Origin: Cupriavidus taiwanensis
GTDB taxonomy: Bacteria; Pseudomonadota; Gammaproteobacteria; Burkholderiales; Burkholderiaceae
Direction of reading: 5' to 3'
Assembly (NCBI RefSeq): GCF_900250075.1
Contig: NZ_LT977070.1
Coordinates: 1,371,634-1,435,633 of the forward strand
Length of the DNA: 64,000 nucleotides
The notes beneath the pieces were generated by a model. The model was given only the letters and a program-made list of their open reading frames with translations. It searched no databases and had not been told where the DNA came from. The position numbers and the translations under genes were made by a program. Of this stretch, positions 17,492 to 28,615 are shown in pieces; the first letter of the stretch is position 1; every line of letters starts with the position of its first letter.

Positions 17492-18699
17492 TGCAGCGAT
17501 ACCAACCTGATTCTTCCGCCGCACCGTTCCGGCTGGCCGTGCCGGAACGCCAGTCGCTGTTCTCGCCGCGCGGCTGGATGGCGCTGGCGGCGCTGACCGT
17601 GATCGTCGGCATCGGCGTGCCGGTGTGCGCGCTGCTCGTGCCGGAGGGCCACCCGCTGCACCTGTCGGCGTATGCGCTGACGCTGGTCGGCAAGATCATG
17701 TGCTTTGCGCTGGCGGCGATCGCGCTCGACCTGGTGTGGGGCTACTGCGGCATCCTCAGTCTCGGTCATGGCCTGTTCTTCGCGCTGGGCGGCTATGCCA
17801 TGGGCATGTACCTGATGCGTTCGATCGGGCGCGAAGGCGTGTACCAGAGCGACCTGCCGGACTTCATGGTGTTCCTCGACTGGAAGGAACTGCCGTGGTT
17901 CTGGCACGGCACCGACCACCTTGGCTATGCGCTGCTGCTGGTGGTGCTGGTGCCGGGCGTGCTGGCGTGGCTGTTCGGCTTCTTCGCCTTCCGCTCGCGC
18001 ATCAAGGGCGTGTACCTGTCGATCATCACGCAGGCCATGACGTATGCGGCGATGCTGCTGTTCTTCCGCAACGAGACCGGCTTCGGCGGGAACAACGGCT
18101 TCACCGACTTCAAGCGCATCGCCGGCTTTGCCATCGCGGCGCCGCAGACGCGCACGGCGCTGTTCGTGCTGACCTTCCTGGCGCTGCTGGCCGGCTTCAT
18201 CGCCTGCCGCTACATCGTCACCTCGAAGCTCGGCCGCGTGGTCACGGCGGTGCGCGACGCCGAGATGCGCGTGATGTTCTCGGGCTACAACCCGCTCGGC
18301 TACAAGCTGTTCGTGTGGACCTTCTCGGCGGTGCTGTGCGGCATCGCCGGCGCGCTGTACGTGCCGCAGGTCGGCATCATCAACCCGGGCGAGATGTCGC
18401 CCGGCAATTCGATCGAGATGGCGGTGTGGGTGGCCGTGGGCGGGCGCGGCACGCTGGTCGGGCCGGTGATCGGCGCGTTCGTGGTCAATGGCGCCAAGAC
18501 GCTGTTCACCGCGCACTTCGCCGAATACTGGCTGTTCCTGCTGGGCGCGATGTTCGTGCTGGTGACGCTGTACCTGCCTGATGGCGTGACCGGCTTGTGG
18601 AAGCGCCTGCGCGAGCGCCGCACGCCGGCAGCGGCGCCGACCGCGCCGGAACCCGTTTCCACGCCCGCGGTAGCGGGCCGCACCGGAGGTGAAGCATGA
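17488..18699 (+). CDS. urtC: Urea ABC transporter permease UrtC
   Basis: A 403-residue LivM-type permease with about ten hydrophobic helices. Family segments include DLVWGYCGILSLGHGLFFALGGYAMGMYL and GNNGFTDFKRIAGF. The N-terminal 30 residues are hydrophilic. Two adjacent ATG codons overlap the urtB stop; either could start. The C-terminal tail is Ala/Pro rich. The stop overlaps the urtD ATG (ATGA at 18696), so the four membrane and ATPase genes are translationally coupled. Confidence 0.93.
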   Translation: MMQRYQPDSSAAPFRLAVPERQSLFSPRGWMALAALTVIVGIGVPVCALLVPEGHPLHLSAYALTLVGKIMCFALAAIALDLVWGYCGILSLGHGLFFALGGYAMGMYLMRSIGREGVYQSDLPDFMVFLDWKELPWFWHGTDHLGYALLLVVLVPGVLAWLFGFFAFRSRIKGVYLSIITQAMTYAAMLLFFRNETGFGGNNGFTDFKRIAGFAIAAPQTRTALFVLTFLALLAGFIACRYIVTSKLGRVVTAVRDAEMRVMFSGYNPLGYKLFVWTFSAVLCGIAGALYVPQVGIINPGEMSPGNSIEMAVWVAVGGRGTLVGPVIGAFVVNGAKTLFTAHFAEYWLFLLGAMFVLVTLYLPDGVTGLWKRLRERRTPAAAPTAPEPVSTPAVAGRTGGEA

Positions 18700-19544
18700 A
18701 CGCCGCACTCGGACACGGCCAGGCCGAAAGCGGCGATGCCACCGGGCTCGGCCGTGTGCTGGAGCCAGGCACCATCGATGTGTCGCACGGGCCGATCCTG
18801 TATCTGGAAGACGTTACCGTGCGGTTCGACGGCTTCCGCGCGCTGAACCAGCTGAACCTGTCGATCGACCACGGCGAGCTGCGCTGCGTGATCGGTCCCA
18901 ACGGCGCGGGCAAGACCACGATGATGGATGTCATCACCGGCAAGACCGGGCCGCGCAATGCCAACGTCAGCGGGCGCGTGTTCCTCGGGCAGACCATCGA
19001 CCTGATGCGCATGACCGAGCCGCGCATCGCGCAGGTGGGCATCGGCCGCAAGTTCCAGAAGCCGACCGTGTTCGAGCAGCACGCGGTGTGGGAAAACCTG
19101 GAGCTGGCGATGCAGGCCGACAAGCGCTGGTGGTCGTCGCTGCGCGCGCGGCTGACCGCGGCGGGGCATCGCCGCATCGAGGAGACGCTGGCGCTGACCG
19201 GCCTCGAGGCCGAGGCCTACCGGCCCGCCGGGCTGCTGTCGCACGGGCAGAAGCAGCGGCTGGAGATCGGCATGCTGCTGATGCAACAGCCGCAACTGCT
19301 GCTGCTCGACGAACCCGTCGCCGGCATGACCGATGAAGAGACCATGCAGCTCGCCAGCCTGCTCAATGGCCTGCGCGGCAGCTGCTCGATGATGGTGGTG
19401 GAACACGACATGGAGTTTGTCGCCGCGCTGGCCGGCGAGGCCGGCAAGGTCACGGTGCTGGCCGAGGGCAGCGTGCTGGCCGAAGGCACGCTCGACAGCG
19501 TCAAGCGCGACGAACGCGTGATCGAATCCTACCTGGGGAGATAG
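18696..19544 (+). CDS. urtD: Urea ABC transporter ATP-binding protein UrtD
   Basis: A 282-residue ABC ATPase. Walker A is GPNGAGKTT (near residue 67), the Q-loop region GIGRKFQKPTVFEQ, the signature LSHGQKQRLEIG and Walker B LLLLDEPVAGM, followed by the H-loop in VVEHDMEFV. The N-terminus has about 30 extra residues before the domain. It overlaps urtC by 4 bases and precedes urtE by 2 bases. Confidence 0.94.
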   Translation: MNAALGHGQAESGDATGLGRVLEPGTIDVSHGPILYLEDVTVRFDGFRALNQLNLSIDHGELRCVIGPNGAGKTTMMDVITGKTGPRNANVSGRVFLGQTIDLMRMTEPRIAQVGIGRKFQKPTVFEQHAVWENLELAMQADKRWWSSLRARLTAAGHRRIEETLALTGLEAEAYRPAGLLSHGQKQRLEIGMLLMQQPQLLLLDEPVAGMTDEETMQLASLLNGLRGSCSMMVVEHDMEFVAALAGEAGKVTVLAEGSVLAEGTLDSVKRDERVIESYLGR

Positions 19545-19546
19545 GC

Positions 19547-20239
19547 ATGCTGCAGGTCAACGCACTGAACCAGTTCTACGGCGGCAGCCATATCCTGCGC
19601 AACGTTTCCTTCGAGGTGCCGGCGGGCAAGCTGACCACGCTGCTCGGCCGCAACGGCGTCGGCAAGAGCACGCTGCTGAAATGCCTGATGGGCGTGGTGC
19701 CGACGCGCAGCGGCAGCATCCACTGGGACGGCAAGCCGCTGGAGAAGAAGGCGCCGTACGAGCGCGTCGCCGCCGGACTGGCCTATGTGCCGCAGGGGCG
19801 CGAGATCTTCCCGCGGCTGACGGTCGAAGAGAACCTGCTGATCGGCGCCGCCAGCCGCGCGCGGCCGGCGGGCGTGCCGGAGCGCATCTACCAGTTGTTT
19901 CCGGTGCTGCGCACCATGCGCCTGCGCCGGGGCGGCGACCTGTCCGGCGGCCAGCAGCAGCAACTGGCGATCGGTCGCGCGCTGATGAGCGAGCCGGGCC
20001 TGCTGATCCTGGACGAACCGACCGAAGGCATCCAGCCCTCGATCATCCAGGACATCGGCCGCGCGTTGCGGCTGCTGGTCGACGAATTCGGCATGACGGT
20101 GCTGCTGGTCGAGCAGTACTACGAGTTCGCGCGGCACCTTGCCGACCACTATGTGGTGATGAGCCGCGGCGAAGTGGTGGCACGCGGCGCCGGCGCCAGC
20201 ATGGAGCAGGACGGCGTGCGCGAGCTGATCGCCGTGTAG
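19547..20239 (+). CDS. urtE: Urea ABC transporter ATP-binding protein UrtE
   Basis: A 230-residue ABC ATPase of the LivF group. Walker A is GRNGVGKST, the signature LSGGQQQQLAIGRAL and Walker B LLILDEPTEGIQPSII, with VEQYYEFA as the switch region (Gln instead of His after Glu, usual in this group). It completes the transporter. The urease gene ureD begins about 35 bases on without an intervening terminator, so urt and ure may share a transcript. Confidence 0.94.
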   Translation: MLQVNALNQFYGGSHILRNVSFEVPAGKLTTLLGRNGVGKSTLLKCLMGVVPTRSGSIHWDGKPLEKKAPYERVAAGLAYVPQGREIFPRLTVEENLLIGAASRARPAGVPERIYQLFPVLRTMRLRRGGDLSGGQQQQLAIGRALMSEPGLLILDEPTEGIQPSIIQDIGRALRLLVDEFGMTVLLVEQYYEFARHLADHYVVMSRGEVVARGAGASMEQDGVRELIAV

Positions 20240-20273
20240 GGCGCGCGCAAGTTTGCCAGTTCATTCGTCCGCG

Positions 20274-21143
20274 ATGCGCCATCCCGATTTTCCTTCGTCC
20301 CTCGCCATGCCGGCGGCCTGGCAGGCCACGCTGCAGCTGCGCTTTGCGCGGCGCGGCGAGCGCACCGTGCTGACCGGGCGGCGGCACCGCGGCCCGCTGC
20401 TGGTGCAGAAGGCGCTGTACCCGGAAGGGGGCATCTGCCACGCGGTGATCCTGCATCCCCCCGCCGGCGTGGCCGGCGGCGACAGCCTGGAGATCGACGT
20501 GGCGGTGGAGGCTGGCGCGCATGCGGTGCTGGCCACGCCGGGCGCCACCAAGTGGTACAAGTCGCTCGGCCGCGACGCGGCCCAGCGGGTGCGGCTGGCG
20601 GTGGGCGAGGGCGCGCGGCTGGACTGGCTGCCGCAGGAGAACATCGTCTTCGACGACGCGCGCGCGCGGATATCCACCGTGCTCGACGTCGCGCCGGGCG
20701 GCAGCGCGATCGGCTGGGATGCCGTGGTGCTCGGCAGGCAAGCATCGGGCGAGCAGTGGGCGCGCGGCGCGCTGTGGCTGGATACCCGCATCGGCGCCGG
20801 CGAGCGTGCGTTATGGATCGAACAATCGCAGATCGAGGCGGCATCGCCGCTGCGCCAGGCGGTGCCCGCGCTGGACGGGCTGAACGTGCTGGGCACGCTG
20901 TGGGCCGTGGGGGCAGGCGCCACGCAAGACCTTGCCGAAACGCTGGCCGGGCGGCTGCCTTATACGCCGGCGGTGCGCGCCGGCGTGACCTGCCTCGCCG
21001 CCAACGGCCAGTCGATGCTGCTGCTGCGCGTGCTGGGGCGGCACATGGAAGCGGTGCGCCACGTCATGACCGAGGCCTGGCAGGCGCTGCGCCTGCCGGT
21101 CCATGGCGTCGCGGCGCGCCCGCTGCGGCTGTGGGCGACGTAA
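20274..21143 (+). CDS. ureD: Urease accessory protein UreD
   Basis: A 289-residue urease chaperone that binds the apo-urease and helps nickel delivery with UreF and UreG. Family marks are GPLLVQKALYPEG, ILHPPAGVAGGDSLEI and PGATKWYKS, then the C-terminal LAANGQSMLLLRVLGRH. The ATG at 20274 lacks a clear ribosome site; an upstream TTG (20253) and a later ATG (MPAAWQA, 20307) are alternatives. It opens the ureDAJBCEFG cluster. Confidence 0.92.
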   Translation: MRHPDFPSSLAMPAAWQATLQLRFARRGERTVLTGRRHRGPLLVQKALYPEGGICHAVILHPPAGVAGGDSLEIDVAVEAGAHAVLATPGATKWYKSLGRDAAQRVRLAVGEGARLDWLPQENIVFDDARARISTVLDVAPGGSAIGWDAVVLGRQASGEQWARGALWLDTRIGAGERALWIEQSQIEAASPLRQAVPALDGLNVLGTLWAVGAGATQDLAETLAGRLPYTPAVRAGVTCLAANGQSMLLLRVLGRHMEAVRHVMTEAWQALRLPVHGVAARPLRLWAT

Positions 21144-21182
21144 TCGCCCGGCACGCAATCGAACACGAAACAGGAACGAGAG

Positions 21183-21485
21183 ATGGAACTGACGCCGCGC
21201 GAGAAAGACAAGCTGCTGATCTTCACCGCCGCGCTGCTGGCCGAGCGGCGCAAGGCCCGCGGGCTGAAGCTGAACTACCCGGAAGCGGTGGCGCTGATCA
21301 CCGCCGCCATCATGGAGGGCGCGCGCGACGGCCGCACCGTGGCGGAGTTGATGCACGAAGGCACTACGGTACTGACGCGCGACGACGTGATGGACGGTAT
21401 CGCCGAGATGATCCCGGAAATCCAGGTCGAAGCGACGTTTCCCGACGGCACCAAGCTGGTGACCGTGCACCATCCCATCGTCTGA
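21183..21485 (+). CDS. ureA: Urease gamma subunit
   Basis: The 100-residue small structural subunit of urease, starting [21 protein letters not shown] as in all UreA. It contains the conserved [21 protein letters not shown] and ends VTVHHPI. A ribosome site (GAACGAGAG) precedes the ATG. It is followed by ureJ instead of directly by ureB, an insertion known in Cupriavidus and relatives. Confidence 0.97.
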   Translation: MELTPREKDKLLIFTAALLAERRKARGLKLNYPEAVALITAAIMEGARDGRTVAELMHEGTTVLTRDDVMDGIAEMIPEIQVEATFPDGTKLVTVHHPIV

Positions 21486-21535
21486 GCCTTCGCCGCGACC
21501 AACGCTTCGAACAACTTATGCAACCGAGAGCCGAC

Positions 21536-22147
21536 ATGACCCGTATCGCCTGCCTGCGCCTTGCCCTTGGCGCCACCCTGACCGTTGCCGCCACCGCCGC
21601 GCTGGCGCACCCCGGCCACGATGCCGCCACCGTCGGCGCCAGCCTGTGGGCCGGCCTGGCGCATCCGTTCACCGGGGCCGACCACCTGCTGGCGATGGCC
21701 GCGGTGGGCGTATGGAGCGCACTGGTGGCGCGCTCCGCCGCCGATACGCTGCGTCTGCCGCTGGCCTTCGTGGGCTTGATGCTGGTGGGCGCCGCGCTCG
21801 GGCTCGCCGGCATGGCGCTGCCCGCGGTGGAGCCGATGATCGCGGCTTCGCTGCTGGTGATCGGGCTGCTGCTGGCGCTGCGCGCCAGTCTGCCGGCGTG
21901 GGCCGGCACGCTGCTGGTGGGCGGCTTTGCCGTGTTCCATGGCTATGCGCATGGGGCGGAATTGCCCGCCAGCGCCGGCGCGCTGGCGGCGGTGCTGGCC
22001 TATGTGGGCGGGTTTGCCGCGGCCACCATGGCGCTGCACCTGCTGGGCCTCGGCGCCGGCACGCTGCTGCGCCGCCGCGCCGGGTGGCTGGCGCGCGCGG
22101 CCGGAGCCGGCGTGGCGCTGTACGGCGCCGGCCTGCTGGTGGCCTGA
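21536..22147 (+). CDS. ureJ: HupE/UreJ family membrane protein
   Basis: A 203-residue protein of the HupE/UreJ family. After a signal peptide ([11 protein letters not shown]) the mature end begins HPGHDA, with a His-rich start and the family [20 protein letters not shown] motif whose His and Asp residues resemble metal ligands in nickel permeases. About six hydrophobic helices follow, including [11 protein letters not shown]. Within a urease operon it is expected to help nickel entry. ATG 21536 gives the best signal peptide; an in-frame ATG at 21518 is possible. Confidence 0.9.
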   Translation: MTRIACLRLALGATLTVAATAALAHPGHDAATVGASLWAGLAHPFTGADHLLAMAAVGVWSALVARSAADTLRLPLAFVGLMLVGAALGLAGMALPAVEPMIAASLLVIGLLLALRASLPAWAGTLLVGGFAVFHGYAHGAELPASAGALAAVLAYVGGFAAATMALHLLGLGAGTLLRRRAGWLARAAGAGVALYGAGLLVA

Positions 22148-22158
22148 GGAGGACCGCC

Positions 22159-22463
22159 ATGATCCCCGGTGAACTGATGCCCGCCGACGGCGAGATCGCA
22201 CTCAACGTCGGCCGCGCCACCGTGAGCGTGACGGTGGCCAATACCGGCGACCGGCCGATCCAGGTCGGCTCGCATTTCCACTTCTACGAAACCAATGCCG
22301 CGCTCGCGTTCGAGCGCGAGGCCGCGCGCGGCTTCCGCCTTAACATCGCCGCGGGCACCGCGGTGCGGTTCGAGCCCGGGCAGACCCGCACCGTGGAACT
22401 GGTGGCGCTGGCGGGCGACCGCATCGTCTACGGCTTCAACGGCAAGATCATGGGAGCGCTGTG

Positions 22464-22464
<1 letters not shown>
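22159..22464 (+). CDS. ureB: Urease beta subunit
   Basis: A 101-residue structural subunit starting [16 protein letters not shown], with [17 protein letters not shown], the near-invariant UreB segment. A ribosome site (GAGGAGGA) precedes the ATG. Its TGA stop overlaps the ureC start (GTGATG), so the two are translationally coupled. Confidence 0.97.
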
Positions 22465-24179
<1,715 letters not shown>

Positions 24180-24203
24180 ACGGCCGCGGCCCGTGCCGCG
24201 GAT

Positions 24204-24827
24204 ATGCCCATGCTGAAGATCGATAAAGTCCTGGCCGCTCCGCACGGCATTGCCAGCGTGCTGGTGCGCCGCGCCCCCAAGCTGGTGCTGCCGTTCGCTG
24301 ACCGCAGCAAGAGCCGCCTGCGCGCGGTGCTGGACAACGGCGCCGACGCCGCACTGTTCCTGCCGCGCGGCACCGTGCTGCGCGGCGGCGACCTGCTGGT
24401 GGCCGAAGACGGCAGCTTCGTCGAAGTCCAGGCCGCGGCCGAGTCCGTGCTGGAAGTGCGCGCGCAAGACCCGCACGCGCTGATGCGCGCGGCTTACCAC
24501 CTCGGCAACCGCCACACGCCGGTGGAGATCGGGCGCGACTACCTGCGGCTCGAATACGACGCGGTGCTGGCCGACATGCTGCGGCGGCTGGGCATGCTTG
24601 CGGAGCGCGCCGAATTGCCGTTCGAGCCCGAAGCGGGCGCTTATGGCGGCGGGCACAAGCATGGGCATGACGCTACGTTCGCGGAGGATTATGCGGCGGC
24701 GCAGGCGGTGTTTGAAGAGCATCATGGGCACTCGCACTCGCACTCGCACTCGCACTCGCACTCGCATGCTCATGATGGCGAGCATGTCCATGGGGAGGGA
24801 TCCATCGCGAAGCGAGGCGTCGTATGA
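24204..24827 (+). CDS. ureE: Urease accessory protein UreE, His-tailed
   Basis: A 207-residue nickel metallochaperone. The UreE core includes [21 protein letters not shown] and [13 protein letters not shown], where the conserved His binds nickel at the dimer interface. The C-terminus is strongly His-rich, with repeated His-Ser encoded by six perfect CACTCG hexamers, then [10 protein letters not shown], a nickel store as in Klebsiella UreE. Start is ATG 24204 or 24210. The stop overlaps the ureF ATG by 4 bases. Confidence 0.93.
   Translation: MPMLKIDKVLAAPHGIASVLVRRAPKLVLPFADRSKSRLRAVLDNGADAALFLPRGTVLRGGDLLVAEDGSFVEVQAAAESVLEVRAQDPHALMRAAYHLGNRHTPVEIGRDYLRLEYDAVLADMLRRLGMLAERAELPFEPEAGAYGGGHKHGHDATFAEDYAAAQAVFEEHHGHSHSHSHSHSHSHAHDGEHVHGEGSIAKRGVV
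24729..24764 (+). repeat. Hexamer tandem repeat in ureE
   Basis: Six exact copies of CACTCG encoding His-Ser repeats. The unit is a multiple of three, so copy-number change would lengthen or shorten the nickel-binding tail without a frameshift. Confidence 0.95.
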
Positions 24828-25519
24828 TGACCCACCTCCACCAACTCATCTCCCTCCTGCACCTCGCATCCCCCGCCTTGCCCATCGGCGGCTTCAGCTA
24901 TTCGCAAGGTCTCGAAGCCGCGATCGAATGCGGCGTTGTGCATGACGCCACGACTGCCGAGCGCTGGATTCACGACAACCTGCGGCATGTCCAGGCGCAA
25001 TGCGAGGCGCCGCTGTGGCTGCTGTTGCACCGCCACTGGCAGGCGGGCGACACCGCGCAGGTGCGGACCTGGAACGACTGGTTCCACGCCACCCGCGAGA
25101 CCTCCGAGTTGCGGCTGGAGACCGAGCAGATGGGCTGGTCGCTGGCCCGCCTGATCGCGCAGATGGAGTGGGGCACGCCGACGATGCGCGACACGCTGGC
25201 CACGCTGTCGCCCGTATGCCTGCCGACCGCGTTCACCGCCGCCTGCGTGGCGCTGCAGATCGGTGCGCGCGATGGCCTGGCGGCCTACTGCTTCAACTGG
25301 GCCGAGAACCAGGTGGCCGCGGCGATCAAGGCGGTGCCGCTGGGGCAGGTGGCGGGGCAGCACATGCTGCGTCGACTGCATGGCGCCGTGCTCGATGCCG
25401 TCGATGAAGCCTGCCGCCGCGCCGAAGCCACGCCGCCGCAACTGTCGACGTTTTCACCGATGCTGGGACTGCTGTGCGCACGCCACGAAACGCAGTACTC
25501 CCGGCTGTTCCGATCCTGA
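24824..25519 (+). CDS. ureF: Urease accessory protein UreF
   Basis: A 231-residue all-helical urease chaperone. The start [21 protein letters not shown] is diagnostic for UreF, and the C-terminus has [14 protein letters not shown]. It bridges UreD-bound urease and the UreG GTPase. It overlaps ureE by 4 bases and precedes ureG by 14 bases. Confidence 0.94.
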   Translation: MMTHLHQLISLLHLASPALPIGGFSYSQGLEAAIECGVVHDATTAERWIHDNLRHVQAQCEAPLWLLLHRHWQAGDTAQVRTWNDWFHATRETSELRLETEQMGWSLARLIAQMEWGTPTMRDTLATLSPVCLPTAFTAACVALQIGARDGLAAYCFNWAENQVAAAIKAVPLGQVAGQHMLRRLHGAVLDAVDEACRRAEATPPQLSTFSPMLGLLCARHETQYSRLFRS

Positions 25520-25533
25520 ACCGAAACCGCACC

Positions 25534-26163
25534 ATGACCCACGCCCGTACCAAGAAGAACCCTCCGCTGCGCGTCGGCGTCGGCGGCCCCGTCGGCTCCG
25601 GCAAGACCACGTTGCTGGAAATGCTGTGCAAGGCGATGCGCGACCGTTATGACCTGGTCGCGATCACCAACGACATCTACACCAAGGAAGACCAGCGCCT
25701 GCTGACCATCTCCGGCGCGCTGCTGGCCGAGCGCATCCTGGGCGTGGAAACCGGCGGCTGCCCGCACACCGCGATACGCGAGGACGCATCGATCAATCTG
25801 GAAGCGGTGGATCGCATGCTGGCGCGCTTCCCGGATGCCGACGTGGTCTTCATCGAGTCCGGCGGCGACAACCTGGCTGCGACCTTCAGCCCGGAACTTT
25901 CTGATCTTACGATCTACGTGATCGACGTCGCCGGGGGCGAGAAGATTCCTAGGAAGGGGGGCCCCGGCATCACCAAGTCCGACCTGCTGGTGATCAACAA
26001 GACCGACCTGGCGCCGTATGTGGGCGCATCGCTGCCGGTGATGGAAAGCGATGCGCGCAAGATGCGTGGCAGCCGGCCGTTCGTGATGGGCAGCGTCAAG
26101 TCCGGACAGGGGCTGGACCAGGTGATCGGCTTCATCGAACGGCAGGGCATGCTGGGGCTCTAG
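25534..26163 (+). CDS. ureG: Urease accessory GTPase UreG
   Basis: A 209-residue SIMIBI GTPase that delivers nickel to urease. The P-loop is [13 protein letters not shown] near residue 18, the nickel site [14 protein letters not shown], the switch [17 protein letters not shown] and the guanine-specificity motif INKTDLAP. It is the last ure gene. Its TAG stop is offset by one base from the opposite-strand TAG stop of the XRE gene, both built on one CTAG. Confidence 0.96.
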   Translation: MTHARTKKNPPLRVGVGGPVGSGKTTLLEMLCKAMRDRYDLVAITNDIYTKEDQRLLTISGALLAERILGVETGGCPHTAIREDASINLEAVDRMLARFPDADVVFIESGGDNLAATFSPELSDLTIYVIDVAGGEKIPRKGGPGITKSDLLVINKTDLAPYVGASLPVMESDARKMRGSRPFVMGSVKSGQGLDQVIGFIERQGMLGL

Positions 26164-26609
26164 CCTTCCGGGGTCGCGTCGGCATCGGGTGCCGGCCTGG
26201 TGCCGGAGCTGCCGTGCCCGAGCGACGGGCGGAAGCTGCCCTTGCCCGCCAGCGCCCGCGCCACCGCGGCCACCAGGTTCAGCTCGGGCTCGGTCAGCTC
26301 GGCCATGTGGTGCATGGTGGCCTCGATTGCCGCGCGCTGGCGGTTGCCGAACGGCGCGCGCGCTTGCTCGACCTGCAGCTGGCTGGCGTCGTGGCGGCTG
26401 AAGTCGAGCATCTCGGCGGTGGGCACGGCGAGGGTCTCGGCGAGCCTGCAGATGTTGGCCAGCGCCAGGTTGCGCTTGCCGCTTTCAATGCCGCTGAGGT
26501 ACGAGCGCGACAGTCCGCTTTCGAGCGAAAGCGTCTCCTGGGACCAGCCTCGTTGCTTGCGTAGCCAGGCGAGATGCAATCCGAAAAGTCTGAGATTTCG
26601 AGAGGTCAT
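26160..26609 (-). CDS. XRE family transcriptional regulator
   Basis: A 149-residue DNA-binding protein. Residues ~7-65 form a Cro/CI helix-turn-helix: [23 protein letters not shown], then [21 protein letters not shown]. The rest is a low-complexity helix and a Gly/Pro-rich tail. It is convergent with ureG, sharing the CTAG stop region, and divergent from the unknown gene at 26876. A role in urease control is not indicated by orientation alone. Confidence 0.88.
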   Translation of the reverse strand: MTSRNLRLFGLHLAWLRKQRGWSQETLSLESGLSRSYLSGIESGKRNLALANICRLAETLAVPTAEMLDFSRHDASQLQVEQARAPFGNRQRAAIEATMHHMAELTEPELNLVAAVARALAGKGSFRPSLGHGSSGTRPAPDADATPEG

Positions 26610-26875
26610 GGGTTCAACAAAAGTTCGGAGTGGTCTGAGGCTAAGGGTTTGACCTTGAGCCCACGACAACTTATCCTCATCCTCACTATCGGTGTCCGAT
26701 CCGCAAACTGAGGGGCGCGCCAGGCAATGGCGCGGCACGATGGCATCAACCGGACGGCCTGCCTCGCAGCGCCGCGCCAGACGGGTTATTGCGCAAGACC
26801 GCGCGTCACGCCGCCATGCGTGCGCCGGCTGCGCGGACAGGCGCAGCGCGCCTGTCGCCCTGCAGGGGGATTGCC

Positions 26876-27721
26876 ATGCAGATCTTCTCGCTGTTCGAGG
26901 CGCGCATGCGCGCCATCGATGCCGACCGTCACGCGCCGTCGGATTTCCTTCCCGGATTCCAGCCTCGCCTGCTTGCCGCCGCTGCCGGTCTCGGCTGCAC
27001 CTGCGACTACATCTTCCTCTGCGCCGGCGAGCGCCAGCCCGAATTTTCAGCGGATTGCCATGAATGGTGGGGTTGCCTGCGCGGTGGCCTGCGGCTGTCT
27101 TCGCCCGGCCGCGGCAGCTTGCTGGTGGGCGGCGGCGAACTGTTCGCGCCCGCGCACCGTGTGCCGATGCAGGTGCAGGCGGTCGCCGACACCATCCTTG
27201 TGCGCGCGGTGCCGCAAGCCCCGGTCGAGGCCTCGCGCCCCGTGGCGATGCCCGCGGGCGCATGGCAGTGCGGGCTGGGCGCCATTGCGCCCGTCGGTGC
27301 CGGGGCCGATGCCGATGGCGTGGCCGCGCCGCATGCGCTGGCGGATGTGTTGGAAGCGGATGACTGGCAGGCGCAGCAGGGCATGCGCCCGGAGTTTGTG
27401 CAGCTGGATGGCTCGGTGGATGACTGGGGCCGGCACCTGCAGGCGCGCGGCCTGCGCTGGGCGCTGTGCTACCGGGGCGCGCTCGCCCTGCACTGGCATG
27501 GCGCGCTGGTGCGCAGCGGCGGTGACATGGCCTTCCTGCAGCCCGGCGCGCTCTACGCGCCGGACGCGCACGAGTCATGCCGGCTCGACGTGCTGGTGCC
27601 GGGCACTGGCCTGCTGTGCTGCTTCGGCGCTGGCGCTGCGCCGCATGATGGGGTGGACGCCCGCGGCGGCCGGCGCGCGGATGGCCACGCCGTGGCGCGC
27701 GCGGCGCTGGCGCTGGCCTGA
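26876..27721 (+). CDS. Hypothetical protein
   Basis: A 281-residue protein I do not recognise. It is soluble, with no signal peptide or membrane helix. It contains several Cys (CTCDY near residue 43, then CHEWWGCLRGGLRL) and Trp, and many short Gly-rich beta-like segments such as LLVGGGELFAPAHRV, which could suggest a cupin-like barrel with two halves. Codon use resembles neighbouring genes. ATG 26876 has AGGGGGA upstream. It is divergent from the XRE gene, 266 bases away, and is followed by a GC-rich hairpin at 27727-27749. Confidence 0.7.
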   Translation: MQIFSLFEARMRAIDADRHAPSDFLPGFQPRLLAAAAGLGCTCDYIFLCAGERQPEFSADCHEWWGCLRGGLRLSSPGRGSLLVGGGELFAPAHRVPMQVQAVADTILVRAVPQAPVEASRPVAMPAGAWQCGLGAIAPVGAGADADGVAAPHALADVLEADDWQAQQGMRPEFVQLDGSVDDWGRHLQARGLRWALCYRGALALHWHGALVRSGGDMAFLQPGALYAPDAHESCRLDVLVPGTGLLCCFGAGAAPHDGVDARGGRRADGHAVARAALALA

Positions 27722-27726
27722 TGAGC

Positions 27727-27749
27727 GCGGCGGCCGCGGTGGCCGCCGC
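27727..27749. terminator. GC-rich hairpin between hypothetical gene and GST
   Basis: GCGGCGGCC and GGCCGCCGC form a perfect 9-bp stem with a 5-base loop, between the convergent stop codons of the unknown gene and the GST gene. The T run is poor, so it is a possible rather than strong terminator. Confidence 0.5.
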
Positions 27750-27756
27750 TTGCCTT

Positions 27757-28449
27757 TCAGTGGCGCTTGTACTGCGTGGCGCCGAACAGCACTTCGCGCG
27801 CCTTGTCGTCCTGCAGCGCCTTGCGCGCGCTGGCCAGCACCTCGACGCCGCGCTTGACCGCCGGACGCTCGGCGATCTGGTTGAACCAGCGCTTCAGGTG
27901 CGGGTAGTCGTCCAGCTCCACGCCCTGGTTCTGCCAGCTGCGCAGCCACGGGAAGGTGGCGATGTCGGCGATGGTGTACTGGTCGCCGGCCAGCCATTCG
28001 TGTTTCGACAACTGCGTGTCGATCACGCCGTACAGGCGCTTCGCCTCATTGGTGTAGCGGTTGACCGCGTACTCGATCTGCTCGGGCGCATAGATGCGGA
28101 AGTGGTGCGCCTGGCCCAGCATCGGGCCCACGCCGCCCATCTGGAACATCAGCCACTGCAGCGTCTCGTACTTGCCGCGCACGTCCTCGGGCAGGAACTT
28201 GCCAGTCTTGCCGGCCAGGTAGAGCAGGATGGCGCCCGATTCGAACAGCGAGATCGGCTTGCCGTCGGGACCGTCCGGGTCGACGATGGCGGGAATCTTG
28301 TTGTTGGGGCTGATCTTCAGGAAGTCTTCGCCGAACTGGTCGCCGGCGCCGATGTTGATCGGATGGACCCGGTACTCCAGTCCGCACTCCTCCAGCATGA
28401 TGTGGACTTTGTGGCCATTGGGCGTGGCCCAGGTGTAGACGTCGATCAT
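27757..28449 (-). CDS. Glutathione S-transferase, YfcG/Nu-class type
   Basis: A 230-residue thioredoxin-fold GST. The N-terminal YTWATPNGHKVHIMLEECGL and FLKISPNNKIPAIVD segments and the central MGGVGPMLGQAHHF closely follow E. coli YfcG, a GST with disulfide-bond reductase activity that binds glutathione via Thr/Asn rather than a catalytic Cys. The helical C-terminal domain has YTIADIATFPWLRSW. ATG 28449 has GGAGAT upstream. It lies downstream of the ACAD gene on the same strand but is separated by a terminator. Confidence 0.9.
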   Translation of the reverse strand: MIDVYTWATPNGHKVHIMLEECGLEYRVHPINIGAGDQFGEDFLKISPNNKIPAIVDPDGPDGKPISLFESGAILLYLAGKTGKFLPEDVRGKYETLQWLMFQMGGVGPMLGQAHHFRIYAPEQIEYAVNRYTNEAKRLYGVIDTQLSKHEWLAGDQYTIADIATFPWLRSWQNQGVELDDYPHLKRWFNQIAERPAVKRGVEVLASARKALQDDKAREVLFGATQYKRH

Positions 28450-28531
28450 TGCAGGGATCTCCTGGCTGCTTTCATGGGAACGGCCACATCGACCACCGAC
28501 GTGGCGAACCGCGCGATTTAAGCACAGAAGA

Positions 28532-28560
28532 AAAAAACGCGCAGGCCGGCTGCGCGTTTT
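28532..28560 (-). terminator. Rho-independent terminator after ACAD
   Basis: AACGCGCAG and CTGCGCGTT form a 9-bp stem with a 5-base loop. Read on the minus strand it is followed by a run of T residues (seven A on the plus strand), suited to end the acyl-CoA dehydrogenase transcript. Confidence 0.88.
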
Positions 28561-28615
28561 CCACAATGCCGGCAGGGGCGGGCCCCCGCCGGCGCTTCCG
28601 GGTGCTCCGGGGCGC

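Noticed and set aside
24729..24764. Possible CRISPR or satellite repeat
   Set aside because: Units are 6 bases, contiguous and in frame, encoding the His-rich UreE tail; there are no spacers.
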